A stretch of DNA of 64,000 nt from Lucifuga dentata (lineage: Eukaryota; Chordata; Actinopteri; Ophidiiformes; Bythitidae). Position 1 is the first letter of the stretch; each line of letters opens with the position of its first letter. The DNA lies in NCBI GenBank assembly GCA_014773175.1, contig VXCM01000046.1, positions 62,001 to 126,000 on the forward strand, given 5' to 3'. A program made the translations under genes and the position numbers. The notes below the pieces were generated by a model. That model was not told where the DNA came from. It was given only the letters and a program-made list of their open reading frames with translations, and did not search any database. Of the stretch, positions 1 to 11,770 are shown piece after piece.

Positions 1-65
1 TAAAATGCATGACCATAACATAGTAGGAAAATCTTTCACACTTAAAAAAAAAAAAAAANCCCTCA

Positions 66-160
66 GGGCTGCAGAATTAAAAGCTCAGGCCCGTTTCACA
101 ACGTTCAACCTGATAACGGCAGGAGAAGCCATCTACAATCTCTCATCGCTACTTGAATAA
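66..160 (+). other. Possible orphan terminal coding exon, unidentified
   Basis: An open plus-strand frame of about 31 codons runs from a CCTCAG acceptor-like site to a TAA at about 158-160, with protein-like composition (contains LITAGEAIYNLSSLLE). It lies immediately right of an isolated N at 59 set in an A-run, so the acceptor lacks a polypyrimidine tract. It is antisense to ncapg2, in or beyond the part of that gene truncated by the window edge. I do not recognise the protein. It may be the last exon of a convergent gene, a misplaced contig end, or chance. Confidence 0.22.
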
Positions 161-591
161 GAGCTCAAATGCAGGGATTATGGAAGCAGCGATATGGTGA
201 ATTAAGACTAATGGCACAAATAAGTAAACACCCATTTGAGTATCTATGGCAGCATGGGCATGAGGAGATCAAATTCGGGGTGTGAGTGGACAACAGCACT
301 CAAAATATTCCGAGCGGAACTGAAAATCCTGGAAAGAGGAGGCAAAAACCACAAAACTTAATGTCCTGTGTAGCAACACAGTGCTATCTGAGCATAAGAG
401 GGTTTTAGGGTAGAAACGAGTTGTAACAAGCGCTAGATAAAACTTTAATGAGGTCATTTATGTAGAAAGATGTGTCACTGAGTGCCAAAAACCTGGATTT
501 GCCTGTGTATATTTCAGACAAAAACCACATGGCGAAAAGTGAGCGTGAGAGGTTACGTTTACCGATCCGAGACATATGAAGCTCAGCTCAC

Positions 592-3500
592 CTCGGTTAT
601 CTGTCTGGCCAGGGACTGTGACTTGTCTGAATCCGCCGCGCCATCACTGCTACGTTTAGCCAGGAAGGGCAACACCGTCTCAGCCACCCATGCAGCCACG
701 TACTCCATGGAGAGCAAGTAGTCACGGCCCTCTGAGGACTAGAAGAGAGACAAATGGTTGATTTTCCTTACTTTAACTTGATTTTGTATAGCCATTTATA
801 AGCATTTAGACACAAAGAACAACAAAAAAAAGGCTTTTAGAGCATGGCTCCGTCTTGCCAGTAGATTTGCTCAGTAAATCTGGTTGTACTGTGCAGCTCC
901 AGAATGTGAAGGAGCGTAACAGTGAATGTGAAGCATTGCATTGCTGGATAACAGGAAGCATGCCTGCTGGAACACGAGCGAGCACACTGATAAGTGAAAA
1001 GTGGAATGAGAGGAAAGGATTTGGAGGAAAATGTCAGATGCAAAAGGCAGAGGAACTCACACAGTGCTGCAGGTGTGCACAGAGACAGCTGTGGTACATG
1101 AAGGCTTTCAGCGCAGTGTCCACGCTGGGACTTTTCGGGTCTTCAGCGGTGGAGCTGAGGTGAGTGTGGAGCACCGACTGTTGAGAGAAAGACACACAAA
1201 TTCATCTATATGCTGAATGTATCAATTCCAAAAATAATCAAGCTGGGATACATGGATAGATATAGAGTAAAAATCTGACCCCGGTCTTTTAAAAGGAGCA
1301 TACCGGCCATTTTGCAAGTTTGAGCCTAATATATTAAATTTTCATACATGTTACGTTACTGACACTCATTCCCCAAATGATAAAACTGTATTTCAGCTTT
1401 CCTGAAAATCTCTTAATCTTTCAAACTCAAATACTCAAGCGATACACCCACCTTAAAAATCAATGTTTTACCTGCTAATAGTTACGCAGCCTTACGAAGT
1501 CACGGTCGTTTAAATTTTTCGATAAATGCAGGTTTTCTTTTGGGACTATATTCCCCGGTGGAGACATACATTCACTCTNTTTTCGATAAATGCAGGTTTT
1601 CTTTTGGGACTATATTCCCCGGTGGAGACATACATTCACTCTGCGTTTTTTTTATTGCACTTAAACAGTAAAATTATGTAACTTTGAAAACAACAAGATG
1701 AAAAATTAAATGAAAATTGAATGTACAGGCTCAAACATGCAAAATGGCTGGTATGGTCCTTTAAGCATAACAGTAATGATGGTAGAGAACGTACCCTCCA
1801 GTGTCCTAGCACTGTATGAAGCTGCTTCAGTGGTTCCAGTTTGAGAGCCAGGACTTTCTTTCGGGTTGAACTTTGGCTGAACAGGTACTCCAGGTAAACC
1901 AGTGCTAGGTCCGGTTTGGCCTCCGTAGTCTCATAGATAAACACCTTTCTACTGGTATTAGCTGCGTCCTGTTGTTGATAAAACGACTTTATTACAACCA
2001 CTGAATAAAGCAACGAGGGATGTGTTTTTGGGTCAAATTTCGTAAATATCAGAAAAGTAAAGCTCTTGGGTGTTCAATGACTGACCGCTTTCTTGGGCAG
2101 AGCCTCCGTGAGCCAGTCGGTGATGAGTTCCAGGATGTCGCCAGCCTGGCCCCAGCTACACACGCAGTCTAACAGCTGGCTGTATTGTTTTGGCTCGGCT
2201 CCCGAGTCCATCCTCCTCAGCCTGGACAGCACGCCACAGCTGCGAAGGAGGTGGAGAGAGTGAGACAAAGACAGATGAACAAAGGCACGTGGAACGAAAG
2301 CTAACAAAGACGGATTATTGCGTACCTGAATGCTGGAACCGCATTTGGAGGCATAAATGAAGCCATAATTATGAGAGGAGCGGTGCACCGCTCATCCTGA
2401 CAGACAAATCAAAGAAGGGTAAAGCGTGTTACAGTAAAGAAGCAATACTTGTTTAGTGAGGAATAAATTCAACTTTTTACATTTTATTTACCTCAAAGGT
2501 GTTGAGGTATTTGCCCACAACTTTGCCAAATTTGGCAATAACATACTGCTGGACCTCCTTGTTGTGTTCCAGGGCCTTCTCAACACTTTTCCAAAGTATG
2601 ACCACCACCTCCAACAAGCTGGACACTAAGGCCGTGTCTTTAAGCAGCAGAGCCTGTTCATCCTGCAAACATCAAACTGCACCTTTATTATGAACTCAGA
2701 CAAACAGTACGCAAACTAGCTACTCGTCCAGGACTGCATTAATAAAAACACACAGCTACCACCTGCAAACAAACACTGCTTTAAGTTGCAGATGTGCATG
2801 ATGCGTCAAAATACAACCCTTTCATTTGCTATCCCTTTTCAACATTTGGGAAGAATAATTTCCAACACTTTCCAGATCATCAAAATCCACACTTATTTTG
2901 TCAGCTGCGTGGGCGTTAAGTGTTTTTCTCTTACAGCGCTGTTCTCTTTGTTGCTGTCATTCATCTCAGACAGGTCACAGTCACTCTGCATGCAGCTGTT
3001 GAGGAGACGGCGGATGGATAGCATCAGCTTTACTGAAACAGAACAAAACAAATCGTGCTTATTTGTTACGTGAGAGATGGCCAGAAAAACACAAAGGCCC
3101 TTCAACAGAACAACTCAGAAAATTACAAAACTGATTACATAATTTCACAATATTTTTGGCCTTACTTTTAAACTAAGGATGCCAACAAATGGGCAAAAGT
3201 ATTGTGCTATTATTTCACATTAACTGTACTTACTTATGTTGGTGGGGGCTGTGTGTTTGTAGGCATACTGATAGAACTTCCTGGCTGCCATAGGGTTCAT
3301 CTGGATGAGGGTGATGCACCGGCAACACCATTCTCTCTCCGACTCGTTGAGAGGATAGAAAGACTTGAAAATCAGGTTGACGATGCGCTTGGAGACAGAA
3401 GGGGAGTCGATAGCGAGGCGGGCCAGCAGGTGATCCATGCTGCACACGTCCCAAAACTGGATAGTGGCACAGAGAGATGAAACAATGAAAAGTGAGCCTG

Positions 3501-6500
3501 CAGTGATTTCACAGAATTTGAACCTGGACATTGATTTTATTCGACTCATCATTATATGTGTATTAAAGACACGTTGTATGTTTATTTTGCTGTTGCTGAA
3601 ATGTGCCTCTGATATAGAAATACTGCATTTTGTGTCAAAAATTCCTCCCCTATATCACAGCCACAGGAAAATAATAGGCATGAATGAGAGCATATTTTTC
3701 ACAATAGATTTAAAAGAAAAAAAAAAAAACATGCATCTACCTTCGCAGCACGTACTGCTTTGACCTTGATAAGCATGTCAAGGAAAGCGGTGCGGACTTT
3801 CTCAGAGTTGTCGTGAAGGCTGTATTTGAGAGTGGGCAGAAGTTTTTCCAGCAGTGGGTGGCTGAGCACATTATCCAGGACAATGGTCAGGCACTGGAAG
3901 AAAAAATGTCCTTACAAATCCTGCAGTTCCATTTTCCCTTTAATATTAAGCCCAAACCCGGCCCACAGAACAGAGAAAACCTTTGGGATGGCAATTTCGA
4001 GGCTTCGAAACATCTTGACACATCTCGCTCAATGTTGGCATCTACTGGCAAGAGTTGTAATTGCAGCAGTTAAAACTGTTCACATCTTGTTCCAAAATGT
4101 GAACAGTTTTTGTGCAGATGTAATCAAACCATAAATTATTAACCGATGCCTTGTATTATATATATGTAACCAAAGAGACACATATTTTGTGCTGATGGTT
4201 TATAGACCTTAGAACATAAATATTTATTTTGTCACATCTATGTCATGGCAACTGACAACATTTTTTGTCTATTATACTCATGAGATGATGATTATGTCTG
4301 CATTTTAATTTGTGCCAATTCTATACTATTTTTCAATAAATCCTTTCCCTTGATTCATTGAAGAAAATTGTGGTGCGTGTGGTTTTACCACGCCTCCTAA
4401 ACTGTCACATGACGACTGCGTGAGAAGTTTTGAAACAGTTGCCAGAACACATATTGTACATTGCAGAGATGGCAATTTCAGCACCCAGGATCAATACATT
4501 TCGAAGCCATTTGAAACTCCGGTTCTGAGGCGGGGTTTACGACACTGTCTAAAAACATCAGTCACGTGACCACCATGTCAGCTTTCCAGCGTTCTAGAGA
4601 TGCAGTTCAGGTTTCTGCCAGCAGGCTGTGCACAACCAATGTTTCCAAACATTTTAAAACAATGTGTGTTTCAAATGTATTGAAACTGTTTTGAAGATTC
4701 GAAATTGCCATCCCTAACATATTGAAATGGGGCGTTGTCGGTGTATTTCGAAACCGTTCGAATTTCTGTGTCGAAATTGACATCCCTAGAAAATCTACAT
4801 TTCCCACCTTGAAGACTGAGCAACGGACATCAGGGGAGCTACTGTCAGCAGCCAGCTCCACCACCGGCTTCTTCAGAAAGTCGATGATGATTGTAGCAGG
4901 GAGGAGCTCCCAGCACTTGGCTAGAATCTTACACACTCCCAGTGTAGCAGTGGAACGCACAGTAGGGTGAGGGTCATCCAGGAGGGCCTGAGGATAACAG
5001 ATAGGTAGTTCTAATTTGATAATGAGTTGATGAATTTTGATTGTATTTTGCTTTTTTATGTCGTGTGTGCTTTTACGTTGTTGTTTTGGAGAAACGGAGA
5101 AGAAAAAAAAGAAGCCACTAGTCAATAAACATAATTTATTAAACATTCTTTGTATCAAGGAATAATATAAGATCTCATTTTAATTTACTGTGGCTTCTTC
5201 AGTGATTTGAATGGTTCTCACCATCACCGTGTCCAGCTGCTTTTGGATGGTCTGGTCTATATTCTCACAGCTCTGATCTGGGTCGTGGACTGGAAATGCC
5301 TCCGTGAAGAGAAAAGTGGCATTTGCACGTACCTCAAAGTTAGGAGCCTGAGAACAATCAAACGAGGAGCTATTACACTGTACGCTGTAGTACTGGAATT
5401 GTAGCTATATTAACTTACTAAAAGGATGTTATATTGTGATAAAATACTAGTATGAGGGAAACAGGAAATGTGTAGGAATACACTTAGAAATTTCCACAGG
5501 AAGGGTCTGTAGAGTTTGCAGAGCATCGCGTCCACACTGCGGCCACCCTTCCTCGTCTGGAAATAACTCACAATCTGCGTGAAAACAAGGTGATCAAGGT
5601 GAGAATAAACAAGAATGCAGTTATTAGAAATTTTAGAAGACGAGCAGCCATTTATACGGTATAACAAGTGGCAGTCTACCTGTCTGACTTTGGCATACAC
5701 AGGTGATGTTCTGCGGAGCAAGATCGCACTCTGCATTAAGTCCTGTATGCACAAGGTCTCAATCTTCTCCAAGAAGTCCCCAGTAGCCCTCTTCCACGCC
5801 CTGAAGTAGATCTCCGCAATATGATTTGTGATGGTCCTTTAAAGAATAATTCAGTGGTTAATGACATTCAAGGGAAACTGTCAGTTCTGCTAAAATCAGC
5901 ATCTCACCTGCTGTAGAACTCCAGCTGGTTTTTGATGGTGGCATGAATAGCCCAGATGAAACTGACATTCCAGCTAAATAGAAACACCAGGAATCGCTTT
6001 CCCTGTGATAACATGCACATTATCAGGCTGACAGCTTTAAAGGACCATACTATCCATTTTGCATGTTGGAGCCTAATATATTAAATTTTCATACGTGTAA
6101 GGTTAGTTACTGACAATCATTTCCCAAAGCATACTACTGGAATGGTGAATTTAAAATTTTTTTTTCTACCTTCCAGACCACCATTGGTTTCAGTTCATTC
6201 TGGTACGCTATTAAAATCAATNAATTTTTTTTTCTACCTTCCAGACCACCATTGGTTTCAGTTCATTCTGGTACGCTATTAAAATCAATTTGTTGAAACT
6301 TGAAACACTCTTGGGATAGGTAATCTATTATCACAAACAACACGTATATAGGTTTTTTCAAAGTTTTGTAATTTTAGCGTTTAAGCACAATAAAAAGTAT
6401 GAAGTGAATGTATGTCTCCACCGAGAAATATAGTCCCAAAAGAAGACCTACGTTTATTGTAAAATTTAAACGATTGTGACTTCATAAAGTTGCTATTAGC

Positions 6501-8657
6501 AGGCGAAACATCAACTTTTAAGGTGGGTGTATTGCTTGAATATTTGATTTTGAAAGAGTAAGAGATTTTGCAAAATATCAGANTTTTAAGGTGGGTGTAT
6601 TGCTTGAATATTTGATTTTGAAAGAGTAAGAGATTTTGCAAAATATCAGAAAAGCTGAAATACGGTTTTATTCTTTGGGAAATTATTTTCAGTAACCTTA
6701 CATGTATGAAACTTGAATATATTAGGCTCAAACATGCAAAATGGGTGGTATGGTCCATCAAGGGCAAATTAATCTCGACCAAAAAAAAAAAACAAAAACN
6801 AAAAAAAAAAAACGATACAGTCACATGGGAACACGCAGATCAACAGGATGTTTCCAACTCACATCATCATTTCTAATGTAAACAGGACGGTGGAAGCACT
6901 CAAGCAGCAAGTCAATTATCTGCTTGTTGTCCTCTGATGTAAAGTCCAGACACAAAAGTACATCATGAAGACCCCAAAGTCTCTGGATCTCAGCCCACTA
7001 AAAGATACAAAATATATAGCCAGGATGAGATATACAGAAATCATTTCAGCGAGCACTGGTCATGGCCCTAAATATAACAGAGAGGATCCATCATCAAAAA
7101 AGCTGATAAGCTCTAACTATTTATAAATACAGTTATTGAAAATAATGAAACAAATCTGCTGCACACACATACACACACCCTTACAATGGCCACAGAAAAA
7201 GGCTTAACACTGCTTTTGATTCCATAAAACTGAATTCATATACTGACTGGTTTCTTCAAAGCGAAGGCCTTCTGCAGAGACATGAAGAAAGCAGTGCGGC
7301 CAAACTTTTCTTTCTCCTGCAGCCCCTTCTTCCACCAGGCCTCACACAGAGTACGGATGTGGAGCTCTATGGGTCCCGCTGAGACAGGCAGTGACACCAG
7401 AACATCTGAGGGAAGGACACAGAAATATGAGATTTGCTTCATGTCCCTTTTCATGTTAAAATGATCACAAATCTATTCAGCCTAGAGAAAAGTCAGCAAG
7501 GATGCTCACCATGAAGCCTGTGGGTGATTTCCAGAAGGGCATTGAATGTGTCACTGTCTTGCAGAACCTTTACAGACACTAGAGCCACGAGGGTCACGCC
7601 TTCCACAACAGACATGACATGTTTCTGTGAGAAAGATGATAAAGTAGATAGATGTTCAAACAAATGCAAATACAAGAAATACGCAATGTTGTTTATGATT
7701 CAGGCCTCCAAATATTAATACTCCATTTGTTTCAAAAACACAAATCTAAATGATAAAGCGCAAACAGCAATACGCATGTACTTATTCTAAATATATGTTG
7801 ATTTAAAAGAACCTGAAGTGGAAGTAATCCTTGTTACTCAACTGCCTGGTCAACTCACAGGGTCTGCAGATGCCTCCACTTCCATGCCTTTCTGGTTGCC
7901 CTCTTCCCAGCATTCAGAAGGTAACTCCAGTAGGACATCCTGAAGGAGAGAGGCCAGACTTCTCCACAGAGCCTCTTTCTGATCTCTGGGCATCTCCTGC
8001 ACCACCTCCTCCACATCGAAGGGATCGGCTTTGTCTTTCTGCACAACATCATGGACAGAAGTGGGACAGAAACAGCTTGAGGTAGACAGACAGAACACTT
8101 CTTGCGCCGGAGCTCTGCTAGACACGTCCTTCTGGCTGTGATTTTTTTTTTTTTTTTTTTTTTTTTCTGCATCATTACAATTAAAACACTAATGACTTTA
8201 ATATATTACAGGATCTATAGAAAACAGAAAAGAGTAGAATTAATTTCACACCTATCTGTCAAAACAGGAAAATGTTGCTGGCTGTAGTAAGAATACACTT
8301 TAATAAATCACTTTGGGTTAGCTAGTAACTTGTCATATGTCTTATTTGTAAGGTCTTATGAGTAAAACAATTCGCTGCTTGCAAGATTTAAGAAGCTATA
8401 CGGTTAATGAGCTAATATGTTTAATTTACAGTTTAGCTGTATTTTACATTATTTTAAACGTAGTTATTGTAAAGTTTATCTGCTTTAACCATGATCTCTC
8501 AAGCTAAACTGCAACCCGACACTTATCTAAAGAAAATTTCTGATTAGATAACCGAAGAAAACTTAATAACGTAACTTACATGAAGCTGGATAAACCGAAG
8601 GAATTCCTCCACATTTTCTTTACAGGCGGCCTGTAAAAACGCCTCTCGCTTAGACAT
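592..8657 (-). CDS. ncapg2: Condensin-2 complex subunit G2, N-terminal 872 residues (3' end off the left edge)
   Basis: HEAT-repeat subunit of condensin II, which compacts and segregates chromosomes in the nucleus. Exons in coding order: 8580-8657, 7859-8038, 7510-7624, 7248-7405, 6863-6997, 5908-6002, 5680-5836, 5482-5574, 5222-5347, 4808-4987, 3741-3893, 3234-3456, 2935-3032, 2492-2662, 2326-2396, 2086-2239, 1795-1968, 1061-1177, 592-729. All use GT-AG and phases agree, giving 872 codons from MSKREAFLQAACKENV. Stretches recognised from the family include RSTATLGVCKILAK, SLHDNSEKVRTAFLDML, RKFYQYAYKHTAPTNI and LDCVCSWGQAGDILEL, in the same order as human NCAPG2. Human is about 1143 residues, so roughly 270 C-terminal residues are missing. 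The last exon's acceptor reads CAGAG; phase requires splicing after AGAG. The exon from 1177 must start at the upstream CAACAG acceptor to keep frame. Introns carry three transposon insertions. Confidence 0.93.
1288..1766. mobile_element. Inverted-repeat non-autonomous DNA element, family A copy 1
   Basis: Lies in the ncapg2 intron between exons 1061-1177 and 1795-1968. The two ends are inverted copies of a sequence like AAGGACCATACCANCCATTT followed by TGCATGTTTGAGCC and an AT-rich tail. It is in opposite orientation to copies 2 and 3 and lacks about 250 bp of their interior. No coding capacity. A 63-bp internal direct duplication (1516-1578, 1580-1642) around the N at 1579 looks like an assembly artefact. 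Confidence 0.72.
3987..4789. mobile_element. hAT-like short inverted-repeat element
   Basis: Fills most of the ncapg2 intron between exons 3741-3893 and 4808-4987. The left end GGGATGGCAATTTCGA (3987) is matched in inverted form by TCGAAATTGCCATCCC ending near 4711. A second diverged inverted end (TCGAAATTGACATCCCT) ends near 4789, suggesting a nested or duplicated terminus. Several CGAAAC/GTTTCGAA-type motifs repeat inside. No transposase frame is visible. The hAT assignment rests on the style of the termini; a clear 8-bp target duplication was not found. Confidence 0.55.
4072..4110. repeat. Perfect 14-bp stem hairpin inside the inverted-repeat element
   Basis: AAAACTGTTCACAT (4072-4085) pairs exactly with ATGTGAACAGTTTT (4097-4110) across an 11-nt loop. 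It lies in the interior of the transposon at 3987-4789 and is probably part of its structure rather than a host RNA. Confidence 0.6.
6036..6760. mobile_element. Inverted-repeat non-autonomous DNA element, family A copy 2
   Basis: Lies in the ncapg2 intron between exons 5908-6002 and 6863-6997. The left end TTTAAAGGACCATACTATCC and the right end GGGTGGTATGGTCC are inverted copies of each other, and the interior matches copy 3 at 12650-13364 along its length. Two isolated Ns (6222, 6583) sit between 67-bp direct duplicates (6155-6221/6223-6289 and 6516-6582/6584-6650). With these removed the element is about 590 bp. No coding capacity. Confidence 0.75.
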
Positions 8658-9419
8658 GTTTTCGGTTAGTCGTGCGATGTGACGACGATAAAGGAGGTGG
8701 GGAGATATCCAGTAAAACCTGAAACTAAGTAGAAGTTAAAATATTGTAGCTTTAAGAAAAGTAAGAAGACTATTAGATCAAAATAAACATGGCGTCCAGC
8801 TTGTATTAGCGTCACTAAAACGTTCATTTTAAACCTTATTCGAGGAACGGGCAAGGCGGCCACCGGTCAGACGTATTAAAAAAGATTATAAACAAAATAC
8901 ATCCCAATTTAAAAAAAAAAACAAAACAAAACAAAAAACTAGCAAACTCTGTTACCTCCGTATTAGTAACTTCTGGAACGGACAACAACCGAATGACAGC
9001 AACAATCGATATACACAATCCCGCGCAAATTTGGATGGTCGGCTGTGTGCGTCATGACATTCTTTTTCCGTTTCACGCTGTGCGTCATTGATATAAAGCT
9101 ATGTTTAAAAAAAAAAAAAAATTGACGTTTGCCTTTACCTCCACTAGATGGCGACAAATCACTGCACAAGAACTTCGATACCTTTGAAAACCATACACAG
9201 ATGCACGTTTCCTAAGAATGGAAGCTTTAAAACACCACAATTTATTTACTCTGAAGGAAATCTCCCATTTCAATTGCNCCCCCCCCCCCGCAGGAAAATC
9301 AAATATTTCAGTGGGATGGACATTTACTAACACGACCTAGCAAACAGTATCAGTATATCAATACTTCACAGTGGAATCAGTTCATACTGATTACTATTGG
9401 ACACATTAAAAATAATGAG
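8658..9419. other. Intergenic: ncapg2 5' flank and esyt2 3' boundary
   Basis: About 0.76 kb between the ncapg2 start codon and the inferred esyt2 poly(A) site. It should hold the ncapg2 promoter and 5' UTR. There are A-runs near 8910 and 9106 and an isolated N at 9278 beside a C-run. No coding exon is seen. Confidence 0.6.
9014..9032 (-). promoter_or_regulatory. E2F-like site upstream of ncapg2
   Basis: On the minus strand TTTGCGCGGGA (9019-9029) resembles the E2F consensus. It is about 360 bp upstream of the ncapg2 start codon, fitting a cell-cycle gene promoter. Assignment is by motif only; the transcription start is unknown. Confidence 0.3.
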
Positions 9420-10440
9420 ACAATTTTCACAAGATAAATTTATTCTTCGAAAGCCATATGAGGCCATCATATCATTCAAAATTAAAACACTGACAAGGCA
9501 TTAATTACATAGTGAGTTTTTAAGGCGCAGGATAGATAAACACTCCAACAAACATAAATGCTCGGCAAAACATGTACAACCATATGGCATAATTATGCCA
9601 TATTAATTAAACAAATTCTGGCAACCCTGCTCATAAAATGCAACAATTGATGCCTCTGTTCATATTAGTGAGTTTGTTCAACTTGCATTTTGTTTGATCA
9701 CACAATCAAACTCTGATTCAAGTATCCTAAATACTTAATTTCATATCATAACATAATATACAGCACTTCTTCATAGCCCTAAAATGTCCTCAAGTCCTCA
9801 GTTCAAACAATACTCAGAAAACAACCAATATTGCACAAAGTCCCTCTAAAATTATACAGAGCAATCATCATTTCATTCTTTGCATATATGCATTCCATAT
9901 TTGTAATCAAGCATAAACAGCAATAAGAGGTAAACGAGGATCAAATAGCACTGCAAGGCAAAAACATATCAAAGTCAAGAAGGCAACTTACTGTAAGCCC
10001 GCTTTTAAAGTTGTACCTGTTCTTTTCGTACCAGAGTATTCTTAGAAAACAGAAAATAATTTATCATAACAGTTTTAACAAATTGGACCAAGAGTGATTT
10101 CAATTTTGGCAGATTTCAACATAATCTCCTTTAAGGAAATGCAATGAAATGAAATAAAACCCCTGCAAATTGTAATAATCATATATTACCAACTGCATAT
10201 TTACATAAACACTAAAATCAGAGACAAGGCAGTTAGGTGTGCCTAAAAACTATTAAAATACATTTTGATCATGAACAGAGAATCATTACAGAAATAACAG
10301 GAAATGCCTGTAAAACTACCAACATGCTGCAGTTAGTGTGTTCCTAAAAATCCTTATGAAAAATGTACATAAATGAAACTGAAACTGATGTAATCTTAGA
10401 TTATTGAGATGACTATATTACAGCAGAAAGATGGTATCTC
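9420..10440 (-). other. esyt2: esyt2 3' untranslated region
   Basis: AT-rich sequence following the esyt2 stop at 10441-10443. On the minus strand an AATAAA signal lies at 9439-9444, which would give a 3' UTR of about 1 kb. No splice sites or coding frames are evident. The extent is inferred from the signal alone. Confidence 0.55.
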
Positions 10441-11770
10441 TTATGATAGGTGGATGTCTTGAGTACTTCTCATGACCAGAGACTTTGGTGAACCATCGTC
10501 AGTGAGATCATACCTGCAAAAGAAATGATAAAACCTTTAAGTTTTTTTATATCAGCAAATAAGTCAAAAAACGAAAAACAGATAAAACAGCTCAAGTTTA
10601 CCATTGTGTCCATCCTTTTGAAATATCATCCCCGCTTAAATCTACCAGTACCTGCCATTTTGAACAGAAATATGTATTAAAAACAATTTTAAGCAGGATT
10701 TATGCACCCCCCCCAAAAAAAAAAAAAAANAAAAAAAAAAAAAAATCAGGAGTTACCTTTCCCAAGAGCCCTTTGTGTTTAGACAGGATGCTCCCTCCGT
10801 TTTTAACTGCTACATCCAGTGTTCTCCTATGGAGCTCCACCATAGATACACTAAACTCAAACCTATACACACACACACACGCACACATTTTTACTGAAAT
10901 TAAACTGCTCACTTTGTTTAAAAGCAGATACTTTTCAAAATCATATTACAGTACTCTGAAATAAGTTGTCATTTTGAAAAATAAAATAATCCAAAAATAT
11001 TCTAAAATTTCCAAAGAAGGTATAAGCAATAATTTGGCCCAAGTTCTTATGTTTGAATTAAAAAAAACCCTTCAAACACTATTAAGATACAGGTCAACAG
11101 CACTAAGACACAAAAATAATTAATGATATTGCTATCGAAAATATGACAACTTACATTATTAAAGACACAAGTATTAAGCATCTATAAACCTTAAAGACCA
11201 GAGCTCATGTACAAAGCCCAAAGCCACAACATACATCTTAATGACAGACCATTTTTAGAATACACACATACAGCCGACGGGCGCATTAAGCATCAGTAAG
11301 TCATGGTGTCTGAACTCACGTCTGATCGTAAATAGGGTTCAGGGTCCTTTTCAACGTGCTGGTCTTCCTTCTCCCTGACCGGCCCTTGTCAGGCAGCAGA
11401 TAGAGTCGGATGAAGGGATCAGAGCCATCTTTGGTGAAGGCTATCAAGTTACTGAGGACGCACGGGACAAAATCATTCCAGTCACATGTTGTCAGGCACA
11501 TGTTGTTTCAGAGAATTTAGCCTATTAATTCTTAAATGCTTATACTTGCAAAAGAAGCAACATTTTATGTATTCTAACTCCATCATTTCCCATAAACAAA
11601 TTAAATACTTTATGTTTTTACCGATTTAACTTTTAGGGTAGAAAATGCATGATGGCAGTTGTGGACCTTACCGGCAGGCATGCACCACCACAATGAGCTT
11701 GTTTCTCTGGGAGCTGTGTCGAACTGTCAGCTGCACCTCACCCAGGGGGTACTGGTTGGGGGCCGAGCCA
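10441..11770 (-). other. esyt2: esyt2 exons 19-23: C2C domain and stop
   Basis: Exons 11672-11770, 11320-11451, 10757-10862, 10602-10651 and 10441-10513. Contains the basic patch [11 protein letters not shown] and [11 protein letters not shown]. In mammals this basic C2C surface binds PI(4,5)P2 at the plasma membrane. Ends with WTQWYDLTDDG and a fish-specific tail before TAA. Confidence 0.9.

Noticed and set aside
4607..5158. A 183-codon minus-strand frame
   Set aside because: It fuses the real ncapg2 exon 4808-4987 with flanking intron and transposon sequence; splice sites and homology limit the coding part to that exon.
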